DNA from: Uranotaenia lowii
Taxonomy: Eukaryota; Arthropoda; Insecta; Diptera; Culicidae
Length of the DNA: 64,000 bases
Assembly: GCF_029784155.1 (NCBI RefSeq)
Contig: NC_073693.1
Coordinates: 159,786,887 to 159,850,886, forward strand
Direction: 5' to 3'
Of the stretch, positions 44,106 to 56,760 are shown piece by piece. The position numbers and the translations under genes are program-made. Each line of letters begins with the position of its first letter. Position 1 is the first letter of the stretch. Below the pieces are notes generated by a model. The model ran no database searches. It was not told the origin of the DNA and was given only the letters and a program-made list of their open reading frames with translations.

Positions 44106-46260
44106 GAAAACTGTTTTTAAAAATACTATCGAATTATTCCAGCTCTCGTAAACAGAGAAGAAGTGACAAGAAAAGCACAGTTTAAGAAAGCGGTAGCTAA
44201 AAAAGGTTTTCGGATTGTTCCGACTCTGATAAACAAAATCAGAGGGTCAGGAAAAGCACAAATTGAGAAGGCTTTTATGAAGAATATTTTCGGATTGGAT
44301 GAAGAATATGCAGAAAATAAATCAAAATTTAGGATTTTAAAAGCTAATACAGAGAATGGAATGTAGAATTGAGATGAGGGATATTTGTAATATAAAATTT
44401 TGTTTTTTAGGAAAACAACCTTAGGGTGTCCGTCATACCAGACTTTTCCCTAGAGATTTCAACATTTCTTGATGCCGTGAAAAACTTTACCCAGTACGAC
44501 GGATTGGCTTAATGATATCACTTTTAAACATTTTATTGCCTTTACATACATTGTTGGTGTAAAAATATTTTTCGGACGACCACCATTTTTTTTTAAATGA
44601 AAGTATTTATTATTCAGTTACCAATCTGTGCTAAAATGCATCAAAATGCAAATAAAAGATACAACTTTTAAATCTCGTTGATATATGCTGGAATATAATT
44701 GTTATGCACCACGCGTTTGTTAATTTTAAAATTTCGTCCATTCAAACATTATTTTTATAATTTCAGCTAGAAGAATTTGTTGTAGTATTTTTTATCCCTA
44801 AATGTATGCACAGATTGACAGAAAAAATGTAAAATTTAAATCGAACAAAACCAAATACAACTGCAATTGGTGCTGTGTGCGTAATATATACACAAATATA
44901 TCAAACAATATAAATTTTCCAACGTTTTCATTTGATTTTTCATTAAAAACAAAGTTTGTAGCAAGCTACCCCATTTTCTTAGTAGGGTGATGAAAAGTGT
45001 TGCATGATGCCTCAGTTGATGGTAATCAATTTTTTTTGTATGTTAAATTCTATACAAAAAAGGGATAATTCTATCGACGTTTTGCAACATTATCGTGAAA
45101 ATTTAACGCATCAAAATTAAACTGTTATGTCGTTTATAAGGGTTCTTATCTTCTAAATAAAAGAGCGAAAATATTTTTCTTCAGTGTTAGGAATATCGAG
45201 ATATCATTTTTACTGTTGCTGGCGAAACGAAGTTCGTGCGTGATCAGCTAATCTACTATAAATTTAAAATTACAAAAAACACCATTCTGAAAGCAGCTAT
45301 TGTGAGACATGTTTTTAGGTTCATAACGTCGAAAGCAATTGCAAATAATCGAAGAAGTGAGAAAGGTTGGAATTCTATTTTCTTTTAGTGTCATTCCAAT
45401 CTAGGAAAAGACTTGTAAAACTGAAAAATTGTTGCAGCAGGCTTATGTTAACAAATTAGACGAGCAAATCATTGCTTATTTATTTCTAATCAATATCAAA
45501 CCAAGTAAATGTAACCAAAACACGAATTGACAGAATATTGATCAACTTTGTTCGTTCATCCAAAACAATAATTACGAGAAGTTTTATTAATGGCAATATT
45601 TATTGGGGCAACACAGCAGCACGATTATTGATTATATTATTTTGAAACGGATCAGATGGTGCATCTTTGTTTACTATAGTAGTACCAAATAATGAAAATA
45701 AGCTTATAGAAATAAAACAAATCAAATGACTATCAAGGTGCGTAAAACCCGTCTTTACACGTACCCACATATATTTTTATATCAGTGTGTTGGGAGATCG
45801 AATGATACTGTGGGTTCATTTATTAATCGACCGCAAGTCTATGAAATTGCCTACCGATTTTATATCCGTTAAGCTCCATCTATCGTCAATGTTTTTGGGG
45901 CTTATTATTCACTAGTCTTGGTCGAACAAATCGATTAGTTCCAGCTGGCGCAAAAATGGTGATTCACACACAATACATAGGAAAGCGTTGAATCAATTTG
46001 TTGCTTCAAAAGCAATCCCATTTAGCTCGCACCAGCAAAGGGCGCACAGAACAGCTTCTCGATGATCTCAACTCTGACAATGCAGTAGTTTGTTGCATTT
46101 TAATTGAATATTTGTGGCTTTGTGGCTTTTTGGAGGATGCCCCCGGAATTGGAAAATTGGTCTCAGAGGCGTTACCCTTTTGTAGAATTAGTAACCCAAT
46201 GGATTCCATATTCAATATGGGTAAATAATCTGGGTCGATATTATAACTAGGAAAATTATA
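44106..46260. other. non-coding DNA, no gene recognised
   Basis: The small open frames (for example 44163-44366) have no recognisable domain, and no splice structure supports them. Confidence 0.45.
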
Positions 46261-47081
46261 TTTTTAACTTTCTAAATACTCGTCGTTTGTTTATTTGAAA
46301 GCGAGTTGACGATACATTCAACAATTTAAAAAATACTTGAATAGGTAATCAATATGTTTTATTTGATGTGGATGATAACAATTTAACTCCTTCGATAAAT
46401 GGTTTCATCAAGATTCGATGAAAACAGTTTTTTTGTCAGAAAATTGAAATACATTTTCAATGCATGGTGAACTCAGACACAACCTTCGGTTAACTTTACA
46501 TTTTCTCACATGATAGAGCACTGATTTTTTTTTGTTGTTGAATCATAAATGAATTGACCACCAGGAAAATAAATTAATTTGATTATCCTGTTTTTGTGAC
46601 TGCGCATTCTTTTTAATCGAACCAAAAATTTTCGCTAATTACCACGATCAATATTTGTAATTTAATTTAATGTTGCGGTTAACATAGAGCCATCAGTGTT
46701 ATGAGCTTTAAATGAAAATCGAGAGAAGTTGAAAACCATTAATAAATACATTTTCATTTTCATCTGCTATTTTGTGCAATGGCTTTTTTTCCAATTTACT
46801 AATAAGATTTATAATTTATCAGTTTTTGAATCAACAACAGTAGCTCATACTTTTATACCTCACTTCCACAGGTTTGACTTGCACAGACTTTGGACTTTGG
46901 ACTTTCGGGACTTGGAAAAAGGTCAACGTTGATGATGATTTATGTATAAAAGTATAACTATATTATTAAAAAGTGATCACAGCTAATTCCAACCAAAAAG
47001 CAAGACACCAACTTCCACCAGCATCATTCATCTATTCTCAGGAAGCAATTAGGCACCGTTTTCCCGCAAACGGGACACAGC
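46261..47081 (-). other. probable 3' flank or 3' UTR of the secreted-protein gene
   Basis: This stretch lies downstream of the stop codon at 47082-47084 on the minus strand. Possible AATAAA signals on that strand occur near 46358-46363 and 46290, which would give a 3' UTR of 0.7-0.8 kb. No other gene is seen. The polyadenylation site is inference. Confidence 0.3.
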
Positions 47082-47255
47082 CTAGTTCTTGTGATGCCGT
47101 TTGACGGTGTTGCTATCCTCGGTAGTGCTCGAATGAGCCTCACTTCGGGCGTGGTCATGCGGTTGCCGGAAGTAGGAACCGGATCCGGCAGCTTGCAGGT
47201 TTCCAGCGATGCTTTGAACCAAATTGTTGACAGCTTTCAGCGTTTGGATCGGAAT
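47082..47255 (-). CDS. small secreted protein, last coding exon
   Basis: The minus strand has a strong splice acceptor (TTCATTCTTATTTCCCCAG) followed in phase 0 by 57 codons and a TAG. The peptide starts IPIQTLKAVNNLVQSIAGNL, an amphipathic helix-like stretch. It then runs through a Gly/Ser segment to a His-, Ser- and charge-rich tail ending KRHHKN. Codon use and G+C content are clearly higher than in the surrounding intergenic DNA. It joins directly to the exon ending at 58299 (SILDNIFN|IPIQTLK). I do not recognise the family. The open frame upstream of 47255 is intron read-through. Confidence 0.7.
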   Translation of the reverse strand: MPIQTLKAVNNLVQSIAGNLQAAGSGSYFRQPHDHARSEAHSSTTEDSNTVKRHHKN

Positions 47256-50200
47256 CTGGGGAAATAAGAATGAAGAATTCGGTATCATTAGTTTTTTGGA
47301 TTTTATTTTTGATTTCATAACGCCAGCATTAACTTAATCGCGAAGACATGATAAACTCTTTCGAATAAATATGTATGCTTTTTAACAGGAGATCATTTTA
47401 ACTTTCCGCCATTCAGTGTTTACCCATCCTTCTGATAAGAAAAAAATTCTTTGAAATTATTCCCATTAATTAAAGTTGAATAATTGCAAAAAATTATTTA
47501 TCGGCTAAAGTTTAATTTCTCTTCACTAGTTGGATATGAGATTTATCTGAGAGTATATATTTTTACAGCTATCACAGAACTTAAACTTTATATTTTGGTA
47601 TTCATGGATGAGGCATTTAAAACTAGCTAAACTATTCTAACAGTTTTCGTTACTTTGTTGATTTTAATAGTTACAAAGCAAGAAATAAAGTTTCATACTG
47701 TTTTGAATCGTAATACGGATTAACCATAACTTAATATCCATACAGTGCTGGACAAAATCAAGTATGAGGGATCTACAATAAGCATCATTTGCTTGAGGAC
47801 GTGTTTGACAACCGCTCTCGAAAATTCTCTACAACTTAAAAAAATTCTGGGTCGAAAAAATAATAAAACAGTTTGAAAAACTAGAGGTGCAGTGAAAAAT
47901 TCTAAAAAATAAACTGAAAACATTGGATAACATAAAAAGCTTTTATTAATAACGATTGTGATGTAAGTACACAATAAGGCCGAAACAAATTTCAAATCCT
48001 TCTTTTGTCCCCCCTCGCGATGTTCCAACTCCGAGTTCCAATAAAAAATAATGAAAAAAACAAATACATTGGAATAAATTGCTCGATAGCTTGTATTCAA
48101 CCAAATTGCATACTATATTATTGCATAAAACCTGTAAATCAAGTTTTTTTTATCCAAAAATTCAATAAAATCAAGAATACAAAATGTAGGGGGTGACAAA
48201 AGAAGAAATTGATATTTGTTCCAGCCTAACTGCAAGAAAAAAGCATCTAACACATTTTAGTTATTTTGGCGTCTGGATATTTCCGGTGCGATCAATACAT
48301 TTTGGTTTTTTTTATAATTTCTAACATTACAAATAAAACATTAATCACTATAAACGAAGACTTGCATGAAAAGTCACTCATAAAATGTTTAAAGAAATGT
48401 AAAATCTACGAAACATTATAAAAAGATAATTAGCTAGACACGAATGCCATAATGCTGGTAAAGTGTCAAAAATAAAACCTAAAAAAAAAAATTAATCACT
48501 ATAAACCCTAACCCTATAGTATTATCAAAAGCGTTTGTCAGAGCACTCCACGCGTCACCCCTCCCTTGTTCCAGTATCTTTTGCATTTTTCATCACATGG
48601 TCGTAGTAGAATTTGGAGTGAGTGAAATTTTAAGCGAAGGCGATATCACTGATGACATTTCTCATTGACCAGACATCTATCAAACAATCGAACCAAACGA
48701 AAGAAAAGGTTGCCGATTGTCAAGGTGTTTGATGAATTTTCATCGTCGCTGGTGGGCAAGGTTGTACCATTGACAATAAAAGAAATCCTAAAGGTATTTT
48801 GGAAACCTTTAAAACAGATTTAAGCTTGAAAATTCATGTATTTGATAGTTACTCTTGTCGGTATTTTGAACCACCCTCGGGACCATCTTTTGTTGACCAC
48901 CATTAAACTAGGTAAATCTTTCTTTTTTCAATTAGTTTCGACTGTAATTGATTATTGCGTAAACATCAATAAACCATTTTTTTATGCTTTCAGTCATTTT
49001 TTTCGCCTTAATTCGTACGTGTACCAATTTTTTCAACTTTTCCTCAACCCCCTTTATCACTTTTTTTTTAAATACTTTGTACAACAACCTTCTAATTTTT
49101 CTGTTCTACAACTGTGCTGTCAAACAAAAACTGTCGAATGAAAGAGAATACACACTGAAAAACTCATCCGTTTATATTTTGTGTGTCAAATGTTTTGAAA
49201 ATTTGTGGTGTAAATACTAATAAGTTTTATGTTGGAACTTCAGAGGGGACAGTCTTATGGAAGAGATTTAATTTTTGCGAAAAAGTCATATTTGCCGACT
49301 TTTTCGCATAAAATTAATCAAAATAACTACACAGAACTGCTAGACAGCGAACTGATCCTATTTACGGAGGATGTTGTGGATTTAACTTCATCTGTCTGCT
49401 GAATAATGCCATAGTTCATGTCCCCAAGAAAAAAATAAAGGTATCTCCAAGAGAAAGAATCATTTTCCGGAGTTCCAGATCATAATCTAACCCTGAATCT
49501 GAACAAAATCGGAAAATCGAAATTTTAGCTTTTCGGGACGAATAAACCTACTTGGTATAAAATCTCTAAGAAAAAGGAAATTTTAGATTTGATGCCAAAC
49601 AACTTGAAAATGTTTAAAACTTCAAAATTTGATGTGATCTCGAGAAAAAATTTGTCAAAAATCAACTTTAAAATTTCTAAAATGGCCAAAGAGGAATTTG
49701 GATAATCGAAGTTTTAACGACTTACACATTGCATGAAACGTCGAGATCTAGTGTTATCTATCTTATCTGTTAAAATTTTTTGTCAAAAATCGACTTTCTG
49801 TGACTTGGGACCTCTGCGACTTTCGATTTTTTTCGTGCTCCGTGAAAATTCACCAAAATAGTAGTTTAAATATCCAAAAATTCGTTAAATTGTGCATAGA
49901 CGTTATAAATGAATTGCAGTGCATATAATTAAAGTGGTATCAGCAAGTTAAGGTGTGATTTTTCAACTACATTTGGGCAAAAATACAAAAGTAAATTCAG
50001 ACGATTCGATGCAGCCAGTACTGGTACAAAGCCCTGCAAGCCAATCTTGGAAGTTCCAATCTAAGACTAACGTAAACCTTCCACATAACTGCCAATGGAT
50101 TATCAGCTGAGTGTTTTTTTTATTTGTATCCATTTGATTTAATTCATTCCTCATATTTTCGACAAATTCCTCTTAACAAATATAGCAGTAAGATGTTTTT

Positions 50201-51550
50201 AAACAAGTTACGAATCATTTCCCAAGGGATGTTTCCCCGTTGAAATTGTGTGCAATTTTAAATTTTATATTTAAGCATTTCCACATTAAATTGCTTGATT
50301 TATGGATATTATTATTTCAGAAACTGGATGTGAACTAGGTAGTGTCTTTACGTTTTTGCGTGAAAATATTCTTCAAGATTCATGAGAACAGAGGATCTTC
50401 ATGAACATGTTTCAATTTATAGCTGTCAGAATTACATTTCAGGATAATATTTATGTCATGTTACTAGACAACTTACATTTAAAAACCAGTTTTCTAAGAA
50501 TTAAACATATTTAAAAATATTATAACTACTAAATAAATAGCAATTTTGAAATTTATTTCGAAATATAAAGGATGAATTTTATCTAGATATTTTTTCAAAC
50601 GTGTTTTTAAAATCGAATAATAAGGATCTTTATTTTTATCAAATAAGTTTGACATTTTTTTCTTTTAATTCTTATACATCTAGTTTTAATGTTCGACATG
50701 TTTTTCATCATCTAATGGACATGAAATTAAACTAAATATGTTTTTTTTTACATTTTCTTCACATCTTTGTCATTTTGAAAATCAATGATGTTATGGAGAT
50801 TTTAATGAGAGAAACAGAAGTTTGTGAGAAATTTGAATGATTGCTTTTCTAATTCTTTGAGTGTTTATAATTGTTTTTAGATATTCAAATTAATAACACA
50901 TCGTAGTCCGTAGGTATTAATAGGAGCATAGGAGGTGTAGGTAAAACGAATATCGCACCATTTTCCAAAAATGGCTCCTGATCCAAACCTCTCCCTTACT
51001 AACACAACCCTTCCTGAGATACTTGAATACAGATTCGCAGACGTATAGACGGTTTCTATAGCAGGTGATACTAATTTATCACTGTTTCAGAGTTTTTCAA
51101 AACAAGATTTTGAAGAAAACTGGAACAACAGATTTAAAGTTGATCCTAAAAAGTATCTTACTAACAATCCTTCCTTCATCCCTCATTGACTACTAGGACG
51201 TGGCCGGCATCGTTATTGATCATTTTTTGAAGGAAGAGCATGAGTTTTGTGCATTGAGAATGAATTGCTTATCCCAAGCTACATTCTTTTGGCCCTTGCA
51301 CAAAATTGATGGCCTCGATCAATCACGGAGTAGCAACCATTGGCGATGTGGAACTCGTTCCACTTAAATAGCCGCGCCAGTGATCATGGAGCTCGAAATG
51401 CGTATTGAATACACAGCGGCGCGTATTTTCAACACAGCTTTGTTCTGTGGCTTTGAATATGGTTTGAAAAAATCTAGTTTTTGAAACAACTAAAGGAATT
51501 TGAGTTATAAAAAATCATTAGCATTTGTAGAAAACACTTTTCTTCCTCGA

Positions 51551-51715
51551 TTATACTCGTATTTTACACAAATTTTATGTGGAATACTTAGCAAATCAGC
51601 GATTCGCTTAGGTGGTGCATAATAGAGCACCTACACTCGTTTTTAACACAAAATGTTTGTGAAATACATAGCAAATCAGCGATTTGCATAGGTGGGGCAT
51701 AATAGAGCATATTCC
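51551..51715. repeat. two tandem copies of an 80-bp unit
   Basis: TACTCGTATTTTACACAAA...TAGCAAATCAGCGATTCGC...GCATAATAGAGCA recurs directly after itself from about 51631 with scattered changes. Confidence 0.75.
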
Positions 51716-52640
51716 CCTAATAACCATTGTGTTGAACAAAATAACTGAAAGGAAAAAAACATCCATCAAACTCCAGGTTGGCGTCTGGATGTTTCGGGTG
51801 CGCTCAATTTTTCGTTTTTTTTTTAATTCTAAAATCACAAATTAAACATTAATGCAGTGTTATCTACAAAAATTGTCAAACATTGGGCTCGGGCTATCTA
51901 AAAAGAATAAAGCTAGCTCTACTCTTACCCAGATTTCCAAAAGAATGACAGCTAATCGAAGTGAAATTGGAGTAAATACTTTTGCTTTTTTTTGTTCAAC
52001 ACATGAGAAATCGTATACCGGAATTGCGACCAGCCAATCGCCAATCGACTAGAATATTTCAAAAATCGCCAAAGTGGGACCAAACGAAATATAGAAAATC
52101 TAAATTTTAAATTTGATTCCAAATGACTAAGAAATGCATGCAGGGTCGAAATCATGGGTATGATAAAAAATCAACTTTCTGGGACTTAGGACTCCAGTGA
52201 CTTTCATCCACCTTATTCTAATCTTCTATCCGTCTATAATCTTTCAATTCTTAAATATTCTTTCTCAAAGAATATAAAACTTCACCGATATAGCCGATAA
52301 CATAATTTCATAATAGAAAAAAAAACTATACAAAATTCTCAGTTATAACGATATTTTTTCAGGCCGAGCTTATTCGTTTGTTTTACAGAGTTTTGAGTCA
52401 CTCAAAATGGAAAAGTTTTATAGAATAGATTTTATAAAAATATTCAGATTGAAACGAGATATATTGGAAAAAAAGACTAAGAAAAAAAAGCTGTTTTCGA
52501 ATATTTTTATCATCTAAGCTCGAATAAGTTTGGCATCAAAATTTAAATTTCAAATTTCTGGATTAATGGATGGATTTGGATGAAACTAACGAATTAAAAA
52601 GTTCAGCTAGTTTTTTGTTCCGCTAACTCCCATATAGGTA

Positions 52641-53567
52641 GGGGAGAATGAGAATACTTGCTTCCTTCGCTTTATCTCGAAACCGGAACGTCTTACCAGG
52701 ATCAAATGTTCTAGAAAAATATGATAAAGAGAACAAAACAACAATGTCGTTCTTTCAGCAAATTTCAAAAAAAATATGATTTATTGGTTATTGAACTTTT
52801 TTCGAAAAATTCAACAAAATATGACTTGAAGATCTATTTTTATCACTTTAAAATGTTTCCCACATGAAAAACCTGTTTTAAACATATTGATTCAAATATG
52901 TCAATCGTTAGAATATAATATGAACTTCGTAATGCCATATTTTCAAAGCCAGTCAACTCTCAATATTTTATAAAGAATGTATGTTATGGGTTCAATTGAT
53001 CCCCAGAGTCCAAAAAGATATTTTCTTCTTCTGAATGGATCGTGGTCATTGCTTAGCAGAAAATTACTGATAACCATTTGTCCTAAAACTATCATGTACC
53101 CAGTAATCACCTGAAAAAAAGGGACTAAAAAAAACTGTTTTATCTACAAAATAGAAAATTTGCGCCTTTAGATATACAATGACTATAGGGTAAAGACTAA
53201 CTTTTAGAATTGTATTTGTCAGATACTTACTAATTGTGAAATGATAACTAACATGGCGATTACAGTCAATTAACCTTTTATCTTTTGATTTTGTTCGAAA
53301 TTGGCCAACGCTTAGGGCTCCTTGATAAAGGATCAATTCTTCTAAAGTAAACGATCAATTTACCATTAACTTAAATAATATCACTTTTTTTCGTCTCACA
53401 ATAATGTTTCTAGTTCATCTATGGGCTCATATATCGTTCTTACTTTTGGAACATATAAATTTGAAATTAAAAGCTATCAGAAAATGCTGGAGACTGCAAC
53501 TTGATTTTTTTTTTCAAATAGATATGATGATAAAAATAAAAGGGGATCAAGTATCCCCAATCTCCCC
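52641..53567. mobile_element. TA-flanked TIR element (ends GGGGAGAATG)
   Basis: The left end GGGGAGAATGAGAATACTTG is mirrored at the right as GGGGAGATTGGGGATACTTG, with TA on both sides (52639-52640, 53568-53569). The 927-bp element has no transposase. A more decayed relative is at 17188-18094. Confidence 0.8.
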
Positions 53568-55280
53568 TATTTGTTTAAAATTCACGATTGGTCATTGATA
53601 ACAGAAAAGATAAATTTGGTCTTTTATTGGACTCAGGAGACATTGGGAATTATTTTGCGATGCGCGTGACGTGTGATGAATCAAGATAATCTTTTCTCAT
53701 AACTTCTTAATAACTTTTTAATTGCTTTTTTTGCTCTTGGATTAAGCGTTTCTTTCTGCAACTCTAAAAAAAAAGTTGATATCAATAAACATCTTGAAAA
53801 AAAAAATTAAACTGGCTTCAACCCTCAACAAATCTTATATTTTTTAAGCTGTTGAGATATCTACATTTCAAAACACTGTAACAGATTAGTAGAACAATTA
53901 GAGAAAAACTCCAATGAATGAGTTGGCATTGTTAAACTGTTCAGTTAAAAATTCTTGTAGCCTTAGATTGAATACCGAATAGAAATTCAGTTTCACGTTT
54001 TGCACTGCTCCTATAACAAGAATTGTGCAACTCAATTACGAAAGTTCGAAAAAAGGTATTTCTGGTGAACTTTTTTACTTAAATTTGATACAACCATAAT
54101 CAATTAGGAAATTATAGATTTTTGATAGTTTTGGTAGGAAACTTTTTGAAGTTTATTGTATTATCCTGTGAAATATGTTTTGTACATCCAAAGATATATT
54201 TTTTTTTAATTAAGAAATTTTTTTTTAATTAAGAAATTTTTTTTCAGTTTTCCGTTTTGTGTTTCATCAATTAGTGATTAGCGCTTTAAGCTTAAGCGAT
54301 AATTTTTTCAGCACATTAGCGACTTTAGTTAACGATCGCTAACTTTGATTATGTTAGCGATTTAATAAGCGGCGGTAACTTTTCAGTGTGCGATGCCGAG
54401 CACTGGTGATCATCCAGTATCGTGTTTCTAATGAAAACTTTGGTACAATTCATCGAATCAAACCATTTTTTAATCACTCTGAGTAATATAAAAGCCGAAA
54501 ATCAACTACAGGTAGCTTGAGAGCCGTTATTCAATTTTAAAAGGTCTCTGTGGTGCATTTTCAAATAAAAGAAATCAATGCTTTTTTAGGGTAATTCTAA
54601 TCAGGAATTGTTGAAAACAACCTATAATAGTGATTATTTACGGAACAACAAAATTTCTATAACTTACTGTGGTTGAAGAACCTTTGGAAGTCTGTTAGCA
54701 AGTGAATAAACCGTGAAATATTGTAAAATCAAGAACTTTTGGATATTTTGTTTGGAAAAGCTTCATACTCGTGATCGATGTTTAAGTTCGAATAATTCAA
54801 ATTTACTTTCATAGCTTCAGATGACCATTTTTGAAAACTTTTTGAATTTATCGATGTATTTTGGAATATTTAAATTCACAAGTGAATAGAATATATACGC
54901 AAGTGTTAACGTTTGAATTCAAGATATTTGTTCGTCAAATAAACCCTACCAACGCAACTTTAACAAGCATATGTTCACAGCGTGTTCTTTCTTAACTATT
55001 AAATTAAGCTATTAAAGAATCATTCGGCGGGTTTTTCAAGGTTTTTGACCATTTTTTCCAGAGATTAAGTGGTCCGCCGTGCATTAGAATATTATTCGAT
55101 AAAACAATTCCAATCAGAATAACCAGAAGGAAAAAAAAAACATCTTTAATCTAAAGGGTGATACGGTCAAAATTTGGTCAAGAGAAAACGCGTGTAAATC
55201 GGTGAAATCGTTTATTTAAAAAATCAAATTAAATTTCTTTTTCAAGTTAAATTCGTATAAAATTCAGGAAAAAAATTCAG

Positions 55281-56602
55281 TTACGCTTCTGCTTTCCCAA
55301 ATCTGAATTGTCGGGCCTTACGCTTAACCCCTGCCATCAGATTTTGTACAGTCACCTTGTCCACAAGGTTGCCTAAAAAAATTCTGTGTTTTTGACAAAA
55401 AAAATTCTCGAATTCTGTGATTTAAACCTTAAATTCTGTTACGGTTTCTGTGAAGCTTTTTCTTTGAAGTTCATAGGAAAACCATGTCAAACATCAAGAA
55501 ATTGGAAATTTCTTACTGTTTTAATTGAATAAAATCAATTTACATTACCTTGTTTTTATATTTTCATAAATAATAGTCAGAAATAAAAAATAGAAAATGA
55601 CAAAAAAGTTATAATTTTGGAAATCTGTACAAAATTTAGAAAATCTGTGAATTCTGTGAAAATTTTGAAAATTCTGTGATCTGTGATACAGATTCTGTGA
55701 CGAAATTTTGCTCAAAATTCTTTGATAATACAGATTTTTCTGTGATTTCAGCAACCTTGCTTGTCCACCTTCTTCGCCGCAGAAAGCCAGTTTGCCTTGA
55801 ACTGCTGCTCGTCATTAGCAGTTTTTTAGGTCTTCTTTAGGTTCCGCTTGACAATAGCCCAGTATTTCTCAATTGGGCGGAGCTCTAGCGTGTTGGGAGG
55901 GTTCTTGTCCTTGGAAACCACCTGCACGTTGTTGGCGGCGTACCACTCCATGACCTCTCCTTCAGGAGAGGCAGCAGACGTTTATTTAAACACTCTTTCA
56001 CGTAAATTTCTTGGTTGAAAGTCCCGAAAACTATTAAAATGCTGATTTTCAAGCCACAGGTACAGATGGCTTGCCAAACCAGATATTTCTTCGCGAACTT
56101 TGACAGTTTCATGTGCTTGAATATATCTGCTACCTTTCTCCTTCCTTTTGCTGTATAAAACTCCTGTCCCGGAAACTGCTTGTAGTCGGCTTTGACGTAG
56201 GTTTCGTCGTCCATTACCACGCAGTCAAACTTCGTCAGCATCGTCGTGTACAGCCTCCGGAATCGCGCTTTGGCCGTCGTATTTTGTTTATCATCGCGAT
56301 TTGGACTCACTACTTCTTGTAAGTCGATAGTCCGGCTCGTTTGGCTTGATGCACGGTTGTAGACGATACACCCAGCTTATTTGCGGCATCTCGGAGAGAG
56401 AGGTTAGGGTTTCGCTTGAAACTACCGGCAACTCTCTTTGTCTTCTGGCTGTCGACAAACGTTCCCCAAACACTTAAATTACATTTGTAACGGTTGATTT
56501 GGCAACTTTTAGCGATTTTGCCAGCTTTGCGTGCGAGTAACTCGAATTTTCGCGGTGCATGAGCAAAATTTTGATACGCTGCTCTTCTTCCTTGGACGGC
56601 AT
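55281..56602 (-). pseudogene. mariner transposase pseudogene
   Basis: The ATG is at 56600-56602 (MPSKEEEQRIKILL), leading into a helix-turn-helix DNA-binding region. The first catalytic Asp lies in VVMDDETYVKAD (about 56210), and the third catalytic residue, Glu, in LRPIEKYW (about 55860). The segment that should carry the second catalytic Asp is missing: the protein passes from NKRLLPLL to EVMEWYAANN with the intervening block deleted. There are also in-frame stops (56474-56476 and about 55826), at least two frameshifts, and a MITE in the C-terminal part (55364-55759), after which coding resumes (VTVQNLMAGVKRK) to a stop at 55281. The DD37E assignment rests on remembered family spacing from the second Asp to the Glu. 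This copy cannot encode a working enzyme. Confidence 0.85.
55364..55759. mobile_element. hAT-like MITE, copy 3, inside the mariner transposase
   Basis: This 396-bp element runs from CAAGGTTGCCTAAAAA to TTTCAGCAACCTTG. It has a perfect 8-bp duplication CTTGTCCA at 55356-55363 and 55760-55767. Removing the element and one duplication restores the transposase sequence across the site, which confirms its boundaries. Confidence 0.95.
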
Positions 56603-56760
56603 TTTGACAACTGAATAGTTAATTCCAAAATCAAAATAGGAGCAACATTCTACACACACAAACACACCTTCAAAATGAGGGGTGTTCAGGTTTTTTAAAT
56701 GCAAAATTGAAAGAAATACGTCAAGTTGATATTGACCAAATTTTGATCGTATCACCCTTT

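Larger units (their letters stand above)
55154..56760. mobile_element. mariner-type transposon relic (DD37E group likely)
   Basis: The inverted repeats begin AAGGGTGATACGGTCAAAAT on the left and mirror this on the right with one difference (ACGG against ACGA), about 27 bases long. The left flank is TA. The right flank now reads TG, so one base of the duplication has changed. The interior holds a disrupted transposase on the minus strand, itself interrupted by a hAT-like MITE. Confidence 0.85.

Noticed and set aside
44163..44366. 67-residue Lys-rich open frame after the minisatellite
   Set aside because: It looks like a small basic protein, but the start is not supported and composition matches the local AT-rich DNA.
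45998..46228. 76-residue open frame with an overlapping frame on the other strand
   Set aside because: No homology recognised, no splice or promoter support. Mirrored frames of this size are common by chance.
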